From NCBI RefSeq assembly GCF_003703975.1, contig NZ_QTJY01000010.1:186001-250000 (forward strand): a stretch of DNA of 64,000 nucleotides, in the 5' to 3' direction. Within the stretch, counting starts at the first letter, position 1; every line of letters begins with the position of its first letter. The translations under genes and the position numbers were made by a program. Shown one piece after another: positions 55,917 through 63,427 of the stretch. The DNA comes from Larkinella soli (GTDB lineage Bacteria; Bacteroidota; Bacteroidia; Cytophagales; Spirosomataceae). The notes beneath the pieces were generated by a model that saw nothing but the letters and a program-made list of their open reading frames with translations, made no database searches and was not told where the DNA came from.

Positions 55917-56279
55917 TTATTTTCCCGGGAACAGATACTTGGTGACGATCACGAAGAAGGCCGTGACGTTCACCGTCGTGGAACCGATCAGGGCGATCGT
56001 GACGGCCTGGGGAATGTCGAGCAGCCGCAGCCCCTCGGCGATGATGATGCCGAGAATCACCACGAGCCAGCCCACAACCATCCAGAAGATCCACTGCGCG
56101 AACTTCTTCCGCTCGCTGATGTCCTGAAGCAGCCCCGCCAGCCGGGCGCGTCGCTCCTCCTCATCGTACAGATCGAACTCATTTTTGGAAAGACTGCTGT
56201 TGCGGGGGTCGGCCGCCGAGGATTCGATCAGCCGTCGGAAGGTCTCCTTGGCTTTTTCGCTGCTTTCACTCTCCGGCAT
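55917..56279 (-). CDS. Two-transmembrane protein, partner of the Panacea-domain gene
   Basis: A 120-residue protein. A charged cytoplasmic N-terminal half (KETFRRLIESSAADPRNSS, then EEERRARLAGLLQDISERKK) precedes two hydrophobic helices at about 65-85 (WIFWMVVGWLVVILGIII) and 90-112 (AVTIALIGSTTVNVTAFFVI) with a short connecting loop. I do not recognise a domain. Its start codon lies 14 bases inside the upstream Panacea gene, so the two are translated together. Small membrane proteins are among the known toxins neutralised by Panacea antitoxins, and the N-terminal cytoplasmic part would be the accessible binding face. That reading is inference. Confidence 0.6.
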   Translation of the reverse strand: MPESESSEKAKETFRRLIESSAADPRNSSLSKNEFDLYDEEERRARLAGLLQDISERKKFAQWIFWMVVGWLVVILGIIIAEGLRLLDIPQAVTIALIGSTTVNVTAFFVIVTKYLFPGK

Positions 56280-56742
56280 CCCGTCTGATGATTTCGGTGA
56301 AATAGTCTTTGATCACATCGTTGTCGATCGGCTCCTGATCGATCAGCCCGCCCTCGTTCCGGCTCACCGACTGAAACCAGGGGGAGCCTTCGACGTGCGT
56401 CCAGTTCGAGAGTTGGATCGCGTTGAAATCCTTGGCAATATCCCAGGCGAAATGGATGGAATCCTGTGCCTGAGCGTCGAGTTCTTCATCCCAGTCGCCG
56501 GGCGGCATAGGGGTGGTGATCGGGTTGTTGCCGAAGCGTTTGAAGCGGCCGTAGACATCCGGGATCACCGGGCCGTACGACCAAGCCTGAATCTTCTCCC
56601 GGATCAGCGGTGTTTTGTGGCGGGCCAGATGCAGTCCGTGCGCCAGATAGATGAGTTTCTGCAACTTCATCGGCGTCAGCGGTTTGCCTTCGGCAATCGC
56701 CCGGTTTATAAACTGTTTGGCAATGGTCAATGCCGAGAACAT
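56266..56742 (-). CDS. Panacea-domain (DUF4065, SocA-like) antitoxin-type protein
   Basis: A 158-residue cytoplasmic protein. Residues 1-120 match the Panacea fold: ALTIAKQFINRAIAEGKPLT, MKLQKLIYLAHGLHLA, and AWSYGPVIPDVYGRFKRFG. Panacea domains occur in the phage-linked GepA protein and the SocA proteolytic-adaptor antitoxin, and have been shown to neutralise toxins of very different folds. No DNA-binding domain is visible. It is the first gene of an overlapping pair with a two-helix membrane protein. A near-consensus -7 box (TATCTTTA on the minus strand at 56801-56808) lies about 60 bases upstream. Confidence 0.88.
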   Translation of the reverse strand: MFSALTIAKQFINRAIAEGKPLTPMKLQKLIYLAHGLHLARHKTPLIREKIQAWSYGPVIPDVYGRFKRFGNNPITTPMPPGDWDEELDAQAQDSIHFAWDIAKDFNAIQLSNWTHVEGSPWFQSVSRNEGGLIDQEPIDNDVIKDYFTEIIRRDAGE

Positions 56743-56800
56743 ACGTATCTTTTCTTTTGAGATTCCCGGCCCTCCGGCCTGATGACTTGAAAATCAACAT

Positions 56801-56808
56801 TAAAGATA
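56801..56808 (-). promoter_or_regulatory. Possible -7 box of the Panacea gene pair
   Basis: On the minus strand TATCTTTA differs at one position from TAnnTTTG and lies 58 bases before the start codon. There is no other candidate before the convergent-side neighbour at 56842. Confidence 0.3.
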
Positions 56809-56841
56809 CAACACGAACCCCTGATTTCCGCATCAATTTAC

Positions 56842-58083
56842 TTAGTGCGGTTCGGGATGCTCCAGTGTCGGTTCAACGGCAGTTTTGCGGCCTCTCTTCA
56901 TGAACCGGGTGAGCGAATAGGCCCGGTTCAGATAGGCGACGATATCGGTTCCGTCGTCGCTCGGAAACAGGCCCCGGGTGCCGTGCAGGGCGTTGACGAA
57001 GACGACGGCCGTCACGTCGTTCGGGAATTTCATCCAGATCGTCCGGATGCCCTGATAGCCGGAGAGCCGCAGATACCACCAGCCGTCGTGGTAGCGGATC
57101 GGCCCGTCGGTGGTGGTGCCGTTGAAACAGCCCAGCCCATTATTCAGCAGCGTATCCTTCCAGGCGGTGGTCAGCACGCCCTGGTCGGTGGTGGACAGGA
57201 CGGTCGCATACAGTTTTCCGGCTTCGCGGGGAGTCAGGTGCCAGCCGTAGGCCCCCACGGTCGGGGTGAAATCACCCGCATTCCAGCCCGAAACCCCGGT
57301 ATTCGGGTAACTGTAGCCATAGGTGGGATCGCCGGCCGGCTGGTTGGCACCCACGCCCGAAATGCCGACTTTTTCAAGCACGTTTTTCCGGACGTAATCC
57401 TGGTATACCTGTTGGGTCTGCTGGTCGTCGATCACATCGTCGCCGGTAAACCTATACCCCAGCACGCCCGGAATCAGCACCCGGAACAGGCCGAAGTTGG
57501 CGTTCTGATAACAGTAGTTGCCCCGGCTCCCGGCTCTGACTCCCTTGAAAACCAGTTGTCTCAGCCCATACCAGACGTTCTCGCCGTAGGCCCCGTTAGC
57601 GCAGTTGGCCCCCAGCCCGATCAGCCCGCTGCGGTGGGTCATCAGATCCCGAAAGGTAATCTGGTCGATGTTTTCCCCGCGAATCCAGGAGGGCGGCAGA
57701 TAAGGGGCGATTTTGTCGGTCGTCTTCAGGCCCTTTTCGGCCGCGAGGTGCAGGAAGGCCATGGCCGTCAGCGTCTTACTCATGCTGGCGACGTGCATTT
57801 TAGTATCTAAAGTGAACGGGCGTTCGCCCTCGGGCTCACTCAGCCGGGACTTCAGGCCACCGCTGCCGGAGGCCCGGATTTCCCCTTTCTCCAGAATCAC
57901 ATAGGCGTAGCCGATCCGTTTAGCCTTCAGCGAGTCGTCCAGGGCTTTCCCGAAATACTCGAACCAGGTCATCGGCTTCGGCTCCACGGGGTCATCGCCC
58001 GACTTCCGGCAGCCGTCGAGCAGGGCCGCGGTGAGCAGGAGCAGAAGAGCGGTTCGGATCGGAGTACGGAGAAAGGCGGCCAT
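56842..58083 (-). CDS. Serine hydrolase of the beta-lactamase/class C family, lipoprotein
   Basis: A 413-residue lipoprotein (LLDGCRKSG, Cys25) with the class C beta-lactamase / D-alanyl-D-alanine carboxypeptidase fold. The nucleophile motif SxxK is Ser100-Met-Ser-Lys103 (VASMSKTLTAMAF). The YxN motif is in YCYQNANFGLF. The region before it, TFRDLMTHRSGL, is also typical. The third KTG-like motif is not obvious (HDGWWYLRLSGYQG), as in many esterase-like members, so beta-lactam hydrolysis is not implied. Probably a periplasmic or surface esterase or peptidase acting on a cell-wall-like substrate. No partner gene is evident. Confidence 0.85.
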   Translation of the reverse strand: MAAFLRTPIRTALLLLLTAALLDGCRKSGDDPVEPKPMTWFEYFGKALDDSLKAKRIGYAYVILEKGEIRASGSGGLKSRLSEPEGERPFTLDTKMHVASMSKTLTAMAFLHLAAEKGLKTTDKIAPYLPPSWIRGENIDQITFRDLMTHRSGLIGLGANCANGAYGENVWYGLRQLVFKGVRAGSRGNYCYQNANFGLFRVLIPGVLGYRFTGDDVIDDQQTQQVYQDYVRKNVLEKVGISGVGANQPAGDPTYGYSYPNTGVSGWNAGDFTPTVGAYGWHLTPREAGKLYATVLSTTDQGVLTTAWKDTLLNNGLGCFNGTTTDGPIRYHDGWWYLRLSGYQGIRTIWMKFPNDVTAVVFVNALHGTRGLFPSDDGTDIVAYLNRAYSLTRFMKRGRKTAVEPTLEHPEPH

Positions 58084-58144
58084 CGGCTTTCATTTTTCCG
58101 GAAGTTACGAATAAACCGGCCAGGTCTTCTAACCGTTCACGAAG

Positions 58145-58178
58145 ACAAAAAAGCCGACCAGAAACTCCGGTCGGCTTT
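58145..58178 (-). terminator. Terminator of the type B-sorted protein gene
   Basis: Ten-bp stem AAAGCCGACC (58150-58159) / GGTCGGCTTT (58169-58178), followed on the minus strand by TTTTTTG. It lies 25 bases beyond the stop codon of the gene at 58203-59096. Confidence 0.85.
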
Positions 58179-58202
58179 CCCAATTATTGCGAGATTTTAG
58201 CA

Positions 58203-59096
58203 CTATCGGGAGAGCGTCAGCGAGCGGACGAATTTGCGGCCGTCGCTGAGTCGAATGCTGTAGAAGTAAGTTCCGGCCGGCAGGTCGCGGCCGCGGTCCC
58301 GGCCATCCCAGGTATTCTGGTAGTCCTTGTCTTCCAGGATGACCGTACCGTTGCGGTCCAGAATCGTCAGTTCGGCCTTCAGCTGGCCCAGGTTCCGGAT
58401 GACGAAGCGGTCGTTCACCCCGTCACCATTGGGCGAGAAACCGTCGGGGATGACAAGTTCTCCATCGGCAACTGATGGAGATGACCCAGAGCAAATGGCC
58501 TTAAACGGCTTAATGGAAAGGCTTTCAAATATGCCGCCGGCTTTGACGGCATAGGCGTCATAATCAAATTCGTTCGTACCGGATTTTAAAATGATTTCGC
58601 TAAGTCCTGAAATCGGAAATGTCTTGTCATCATTCAACTGAATGATCGACTCATCCGACCGCTGCACGTCGACGATTTCGAATTCAAGCGTTGCAATCGG
58701 CAGCCAGGAAGCTCCGACAGACGCGGCACCTTTTTCAGAGCCACTGTAAAGAATATTCAGCGAAAGAACACCCCGGGAAATGCCCTCGACCGAGCCATTC
58801 AGGGAGAGCGGCCCGTAATTGAGGTCTGGCTGGTCACCGATACTGGAAAAATGATGATGACGGACCAGTACCGGCTTGTTTACCTGCCGGGCGTCGTAGG
58901 TCAGCCGGAAGTTGGCGTTACCCATCAGGAAAGACGACTTTTCATTATGAGCCTTAATCTCAAGGGCAACCTGAATCTTCTTGCCTGCACAGTCGGTGTT
59001 CTTTAGCTGAAGTCTAAGATCGAATTGTCCGTTCTGCGCCTTCACTGTGCCCAGGAGGAGGGCAAAAAACCCAAGAAAAGATAGTGTCCGCATCAT
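58203..59096 (-). CDS. Secreted protein with gliding-motility-type (T9SS type B) C-terminal domain
   Basis: A 297-residue protein with signal peptide (FFALLLGTVKAQN). An N-terminal domain of about 170 residues (FLMGNANFRLTYDARQVN, LSLNILYSG) is shared with the neighbouring gene. The last 80 residues are the type B sorting/gliding-associated domain: VIPDGFSPNGDGVNDRFVI, ELTILDRNGTVILEDKDYQN and LPAGTYFYSIRLSDGRK. Export through the type IX system and surface attachment or release are expected. It follows the frameshifted paralogue by 97 bases on the same strand. Confidence 0.88.
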   Translation of the reverse strand: MMRTLSFLGFFALLLGTVKAQNGQFDLRLQLKNTDCAGKKIQVALEIKAHNEKSSFLMGNANFRLTYDARQVNKPVLVRHHHFSSIGDQPDLNYGPLSLNGSVEGISRGVLSLNILYSGSEKGAASVGASWLPIATLEFEIVDVQRSDESIIQLNDDKTFPISGLSEIILKSGTNEFDYDAYAVKAGGIFESLSIKPFKAICSGSSPSVADGELVIPDGFSPNGDGVNDRFVIRNLGQLKAELTILDRNGTVILEDKDYQNTWDGRDRGRDLPAGTYFYSIRLSDGRKFVRSLTLSR

Positions 59097-59153
59097 ACAG
59101 TTATAGCCATTGAATTTTCATACGCACCCCCGTCCGCCGGAGAATCGGAATCC

Positions 59154-59185
59154 GGGCATCCGGCTAAGTACTTAGCCGGATGCCC
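59154..59185. terminator. Perfect 32-bp palindrome between the two T9SS-related genes
   Basis: Sixteen bases from GGGCATCCGGCTAAGT (59154-59169) are the exact reverse complement of 59170-59185. It starts 9 bases past the stop of the frameshifted gene on the minus strand. No T-tract. Confidence 0.6.
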
Positions 59186-59193
59186 AAACCTTG

Positions 59194-60806
59194 TTAATGA
59201 GGCACTTTTGAATATCTGCCGTTATTTTTCTTCCACAGAACGCTGTCGTTGAAATTGACGTCGGCATCCAGGTTAAAATCCCCATAGCGGTACTGGTCAA
59301 AGATTCCGCTTTCATCCTTCCAGAGCTTACTGTCGTAGAAGTTCACGTCGAAGTTGTCGTAGAACAGATCCTTCTTGCCGTCACCGCCGTACATCATCCA
59401 CTTGCCGTCGATCTGGATCTGCCCGAACGACGGGGGATCGCTGATGGTGTAGGAATCCTGTACGGTGAAATCATAGAAGATCTTGTTGTTGGCGATCGCT
59501 ACCTTCGTCGGCGACATGACCCCCATATGGTTCCGGTGCTCAATAACCACATGATACTGGCCGTCCGGAATCGTGAAGCACGGGTTGACGAAGGTGATCC
59601 GGCCGTCGTCGTGGAGCAGGCCCGCCACCCGGAACACCGGCGTGGTCGTCTGGGCATCCGTCCGCAGCGATACCAGTACCCAGTCGACGATGTCGGCGTC
59701 GTAGGTCGTCAGGGCCTCGGTTCCGGTGTAATTCCACGGAGCCGTCTTGTAAGGCTGACCGGCCGGCGTCGGAACCGCAAACTGGCCGATGGGCGTCTGG
59801 CCCGGCAGCAGGCCGCGCTGGTTGAGCGTCGTGTTCATCTTGTGGGTCGCGGTGTTGTACGGCCCTTCGAGCAGCACTTTCAGCTCCATCGTCAGACAGG
59901 TTGGGCAGGTGCCCGGGTTGACGAACAGCGGTATTTCGATGTTCGGCGACGACAGATTTCCGCTGTCGGTGACCCGGACGAAGGCCTTGTCGTTCCCCGT
60001 AAAACCGGCAACCGGTTTATAGGTGATACATACCCGGTGGGTCACGTTGTCGACCACCGCCGTGAGGCTGCCGTGCTGCGGCTGGGTCACCACCGTCACG
60101 GTATGCGTGTCGTCGGCATTCGAGTCGATGATCGGCATACAGGCCGAGGTGGTCGACGAGCAGTTCGAGACGACCGGCACGGCAGCCAGCGAGGGCGGAT
60201 TCGGCAGATCGACCACCAGGATCGGCACTTCGACGGTCGTACACAGGTTCGTCTGATCGCAGATCGTGACGCAAACCTTATCCGGACCAGTGTAGCCGGC
60301 TTTCGGAAAATCTGGTCCGTATGCCAGATGAGCGGGAAACAATTATTCTGGATACGTTCCGTGTCAATGATGGTGAAGCCGATGCAGGAGACGGTGGTCC
60401 ATTCGGTCGGCACGAGTTTGGGAGCTACCCCCGAGTTATTATATAAGGTATTCAGCGAGACGGTACCGACGGTGGGGCCGGCGGTGCTGCCGTTGAGGTT
60501 CTGGGGCTGATAGCGGTTGTCGGAAGCGGGGGCGATGCTGGAGAAGTTGGTTTGTTCGAGCAGGACCGGGTCCTGGATCAGCCGGGTGTCGTAGTCGAAG
60601 CGGTAGTTGGCGTCCCCCATCAGGAACGTACTGTCGGCGGTGCTGGATTTCACCTGCACGAGGATAACGGCCCTGCCGGCGCTGCAGTCGACGGATTTGA
60701 CCAGGAACCGGACGTGAAACCTTCCCTTAGCCTGCTGGCCCTGGGCCAGAGCCGCCGTCATAAACACCCCGAAAAGAAGAATCAGGAGGTATAACTTCCG
60801 TCTCAT
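59194..60806 (-). pseudogene. Frameshifted secreted protein (signal peptide, N-terminal domain, cadherin-like and C-terminal domains)
   Basis: Two overlapping reading frames make one protein. The 5-prime part (60806 to about 60310) gives signal peptide MRRKLYLLILLFGVF and the same N-terminal domain as the neighbour (FLMGDANYRFDYDTRLIQ against FLMGNANFRLTYDARQVN), and then degenerates into basic residues, stopping at 60096. The 3-prime part continues from about 60310 in the -1 frame to 59194. It has cadherin-like CVTICDQTNLCTTV, HGSLTAVVDNVTHRVCITY, and a conserved C-terminal domain (HRNHMGVMSPTKVAI, FDQYRYGDFNLDADVNFND). One extra T in the run at 60307-60310 would join them. A genuine mutation and a sequencing error cannot be told apart here. 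A -7 box (minus-strand TAGTTTTG, 60828-60835) precedes the start. Confidence 0.75.
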
Positions 60807-61250
60807 AAGCGAATTATCATGAATATACAAAACTATGTACAAACAAGCCGTGCTATAGTTTCGTCCCATTGTTCTGTACGTTCGACATCGGGACGGCCGG
60901 GCTTTACTACTGTAGACTGCGGGGGCGGTAAAAAGTCACATTCCCGTCTCATTCATCCGAATTTTTCCAGTAGAATTACCGAACATCGCCGAAGCACCGA
61001 ACTTACGCAACAACCATGCCAGTAATCGACTAAGGATTTCATCAGGGCGTAAATACGCTTAGTGGATAAATGTAAAATTATTCTGCGGTTGTATCAGGAG
61101 AGACGATAATCCGCCGGACCGGTTTCCGGCGGGTCAGCCGGGTTATTCCGGGCCGGCCCGGCTTCCCGGATCTTTTTGCAAAAATGATGCCGTTCGATTA
61201 ACGAGGGTACGTATGTGTGCAGGTTCCCGGTTTCATAACCAATTCGTAGC
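60807..61250. other. Divergent intergenic region before coaX
   Basis: About 440 bases with no gene. It holds the -7 box of the frameshifted gene on its left edge. The rest is unremarkable, with a GC-rich block near 61110-61165 (CCGGTTTCCGGCGGG). Confidence 0.35.
60828..60835 (-). promoter_or_regulatory. -7 promoter box of the frameshifted gene
   Basis: Minus-strand TAGTTTTG fits TAnnTTTG and lies 21 bases before the ATG at 60806. It rules out the upstream in-frame start at 60869, which would be within untranscribed DNA. Confidence 0.45.
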
Positions 61251-61258
61251 TATCTTTG
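61251..61258 (+). promoter_or_regulatory. -7 promoter box of coaX
   Basis: TATCTTTG is a perfect TAnnTTTG element 30 bases before ATG 61289. An in-frame TTG at 61256 overlaps it and cannot be a translation start. The -33 region (TTTCATAACC) is a poor match. Confidence 0.55.
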
Positions 61259-61288
61259 CGGCTTCTACATAAAAAGCTGTACCCAAGT

Positions 61289-62113
61289 ATGTTTCTGGCC
61301 GTCGATGCAGGCAATTCCGATACCGTATTCGGATTATATGATGAGCAGGGCTGGCGTAACCTCTGGCGAACCCGGTCGTTACTGGAAGATCCGATGATGG
61401 CCTACGCGGCCGATTTTTCCTCCCTCGACCCGCTTTCGGCGGATCTGGGTTCGGTCGACCGCTACGAACGCCTGTTGCGATTGTGGTTTCTGGAAGCGGA
61501 CGTACCGCTGGGGGTGGTGGATTCCATCGTCATCAGTAGCGTGGTGCCGGAACTGACGCCGACGCTGCGGACCACGATCACGCGGCTTTTCGACCGGGAG
61601 CCGGTGGTGATCGGCCCGGCGGTGTACCCGGCGCTGCCGCTGCAGATTCTGCGGCCCTACGCCATCGGCACCGACCTGGTCGCCAACGCGATGGCGGCTT
61701 TTGTGAGCTACCGGAAAAACTGCGTGGTGGTGGATTTCGGCACGGCCATGACCTTCACGACGGTTTCGGCCGAGGGGAAGATTCTGGGCGTGGCGATTGC
61801 TCCGGGCCTGAAAACCGCCGTCCGTTCGCTGTTTGCCAATACGGCCCAGCTGCCCGAGGTGCCGCTGATTCTGCCCGAATCGGCGCTCGGCACGAGCACC
61901 GCCCACGCCATCCAGGCCGGAGTCGTGCTGGGCTATGAGGGCCTGATCCGGACGCTGATCGAGCGCACCCGCGCCGAACTCGACGGCGACTGCATCGCCA
62001 TCGCGACCGGCGGCCTCGTCTCGGCCATCCCGACCCTCCACGGCGAATTCGCCGACATTCGCCCTACGCTTACCCTCGACGGTATCCGGGAAATCGGACT
62101 GCGGGTGTATTGA
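61289..62113 (+). CDS. coaX: Type III pantothenate kinase
   Basis: A 274-residue cytoplasmic kinase catalysing the first step of CoA synthesis. Type III enzymes are not feedback-inhibited by CoA and need a monovalent cation. The ATP phosphate-binding motif opens the protein (LAVDAGNSDTVFGLYDEQG). The catalytic-site region has GTDLVANAMAAF, VVDFGTAMTFTTVSAEGK and GVAIAPGLKTAVRSLF, and ends with IATGGLVSAI. Length matches the family. ATG 61289 follows a consensus promoter box. It ends 11 bases before a REP-like palindrome. Confidence 0.95.
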   Translation: MFLAVDAGNSDTVFGLYDEQGWRNLWRTRSLLEDPMMAYAADFSSLDPLSADLGSVDRYERLLRLWFLEADVPLGVVDSIVISSVVPELTPTLRTTITRLFDREPVVIGPAVYPALPLQILRPYAIGTDLVANAMAAFVSYRKNCVVVDFGTAMTFTTVSAEGKILGVAIAPGLKTAVRSLFANTAQLPEVPLILPESALGTSTAHAIQAGVVLGYEGLIRTLIERTRAELDGDCIAIATGGLVSAIPTLHGEFADIRPTLTLDGIREIGLRVY

Positions 62114-62120
62114 AAAGGCC

Positions 62121-62220
62121 GGACCCCCCCAACCCCTCCTTGCTAAGGAGGGGCTTTGCTCCGCCGTTTATAAAGCCCTGCGAAGCCACCCCTCAGCAAG
62201 GAGGGGCCGGCGGGGGTTGA
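62121..62220. repeat. REP-like palindromic element, copy 1
   Basis: The block contains AACCCCTCCTTGCTAAGGAGG and, about 50 bases on, CCCCTCAGCAAGGAGGGG, ending CCGGCGGGGGTT. The outer arms (CCCCCCCAACCCC and GGGGGTT) pair with each other, and each half also forms a smaller hairpin around CTCCTTGC. The same CTCCTTGC-AAGGAGG core recurs at 63316-63361. It overlaps the last residues of the ribbon-helix-helix gene. Confidence 0.75.
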
Positions 62221-62375
62221 TCCTCCTTTCTCCCCTTCCGCTTGCGCAGGGCTTCGTGGAGGATGAACTCGATCTGGCCGTTGACGCTCCGGAACTCCTC
62301 CTGCGCCCAGCGTTCGAGTTCCTTCATCGTCTCGGGGTTGATGCGTAATACAAAGGCTTTTTTTTCTGCCGCCAT
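62193..62375 (-). CDS. Ribbon-helix-helix (Arc-type) protein
   Basis: A 60-residue protein. KKAFVLRINPETMKELERWA followed by EEFRSVNGQIEFILHEAL is the beta-strand/helix/helix pattern of Arc-family DNA-binding domains, which bind as dimers. Seventeen basic and proline-rich residues form the tail, and the last ones (PPAPPC) are encoded by a REP-like repeat, suggesting the repeat invaded and extended the C-terminus. It starts three bases after the SPFH gene and is probably co-transcribed. Bacteroidota often carry such a protein next to an SPFH gene; regulatory target unknown. Confidence 0.75.
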   Translation of the reverse strand: MAAEKKAFVLRINPETMKELERWAQEEFRSVNGQIEFILHEALRKRKGRKEDQPPPAPPC

Positions 62376-62378
62376 GCC

Positions 62379-63230
62379 TTAACTGTACAGCGTCCCCGCG
62401 TTGACGACCGGACTGACGTTTTTCTCTCCGCACAAAACGACGAGCAGATTGCTGACCATGGCAGCCCGGCGTTCCTCATCCAGATGGACGACCTGCTTTT
62501 CGGCCAGCCGGGCGAGGGCCATTTCCACCATGCCGACGGCCCCGTCGACGATCTGCTTGCGGGCGGCTACGACGGCCGTGGCCTGCTGGCGCTGGAGCAT
62601 GGCCCCCGCGATTTCGGGCGCATAGGCCAGGTGGCTGATCCGGGCTTCGATAACGTCGACCCCCGCCCGCTCCAGGCGCTCGTTCAGCTCCTGTTCGAGC
62701 AGCCCGTTGATGCGGCCGGTGCTGTCGCGCAGGGTTACGGTGGCGTCTTCGTCCTCCATACTGTCGTAGGCGTTGGTGCTGGCCAGGTGGCGCACCGCGG
62801 CCTCGGACTGAATCTGGACGAACAACTGGTAGTCGTCGACCTCGAACAGGGCCCGGGCCGTATCGGCTACGCGCCAGACCACCACGGCGGCAATCTCGAT
62901 GGGGTTCCCCATTTTGTCGTTCACCTTCAGCGTCTGGCCGTTGAGGTTGCGGGCCCGGAGACTGATTTTTTTCCGGGAAAACAGGGGATTCATCCAGCGC
63001 AGCCCGGTCTGTTTCATGGTGCCCATATAGTCACCGAAGAAGGTCGTCACCACGCCCTCGTTGGGGTTGATCACGGTCAGCCCGATGAGCAGGATGACCC
63101 CGGTCAGGAAGGAAATGACCGCGAGTGCCACGGCGTCGTTCAGGACGGCATAAGCCGCTACGCCAATCAGCACGAGGCCGAGCAGCAGCATCAAATAACC
63201 GGAAGCGGACGTAAGATTCTTTTCTGTCAT
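62379..63230 (-). CDS. SPFH/Band 7 (stomatin-like) membrane protein
   Basis: A 283-residue membrane-anchored protein. Two N-terminal hydrophobic helices ([34 protein letters not shown]) precede the SPFH domain (about 65-230; [57 protein letters not shown]). The C-terminus is helical ([18 protein letters not shown]). Stomatin-like proteins form large ring oligomers that scaffold membrane microdomains and often regulate proteases. The longer in-frame start at 63320 lacks a plausible leader, so ATG 63230 is used. It is followed by the ribbon-helix-helix gene. Confidence 0.92.
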   Translation of the reverse strand: MTEKNLTSASGYLMLLLGLVLIGVAAYAVLNDAVALAVISFLTGVILLIGLTVINPNEGVVTTFFGDYMGTMKQTGLRWMNPLFSRKKISLRARNLNGQTLKVNDKMGNPIEIAAVVVWRVADTARALFEVDDYQLFVQIQSEAAVRHLASTNAYDSMEDEDATVTLRDSTGRINGLLEQELNERLERAGVDVIEARISHLAYAPEIAGAMLQRQQATAVVAARKQIVDGAVGMVEMALARLAEKQVVHLDEERRAAMVSNLLVVLCGEKNVSPVVNAGTLYS

Positions 63231-63315
63231 GGTCGTAGGGATGATAGCATTTTGATAGCACAATGATAATAGAATTTTTGAATCTTCCGCACGGTTTTTG
63301 GGATGAACGGTCCGG

Positions 63316-63361
63316 ACCACCCCCCGGCCCCCTCCTTGCCAAGGAGGGGTCGGGGGGTGGT
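63316..63361. repeat. REP-like palindromic element, copy 2
   Basis: ACCACCCCCCG (63316-63326) and CGGGGGGTGGT (63351-63361) are reverse complements, enclosing CCCCCTCCTTGCC AAGGAGGGG. The core is the same CTCCTTG-AAGGAGG palindrome as at 62121-62220, and the two copies flank the SPFH operon. GC-rich hairpin, probably a dispersed intergenic element. Confidence 0.75.
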
Positions 63362-63398
63362 TTTCCGCGTTAGCCGTGGTCCTGTTACCGGTTCCCCT

Positions 63399-63406
63399 TA
63401 TATTTG
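63399..63406 (+). promoter_or_regulatory. -7 promoter box of lysS
   Basis: TATATTTG fits TAnnTTTG and lies 21 bases before the ATG at 63428. No clear -33 element. Confidence 0.5.
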
Positions 63407-63427
63407 CAAATCTTTTCAGATTTCAAG

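Noticed and set aside
60333-60339. TTTCCCG slippery heptamer suggesting programmed -1 frameshifting
   Set aside because: It is in the correct phase, but the reading after it in the original frame still looks protein-like for several residues, and no stimulatory structure is obvious. A one-base loss in the T run downstream is simpler. Kept only as an alternative in the finding.
61256-61288. Upstream TTG start for coaX
   Set aside because: It lies inside the TATCTTTG promoter box, and the added residues are not part of the conserved N-terminus.
63231-63320. Thirty-codon N-terminal extension of the SPFH protein
   Set aside because: The added residues are hydrophilic, precede a normal membrane-anchored start and reach into the REP-like element region.
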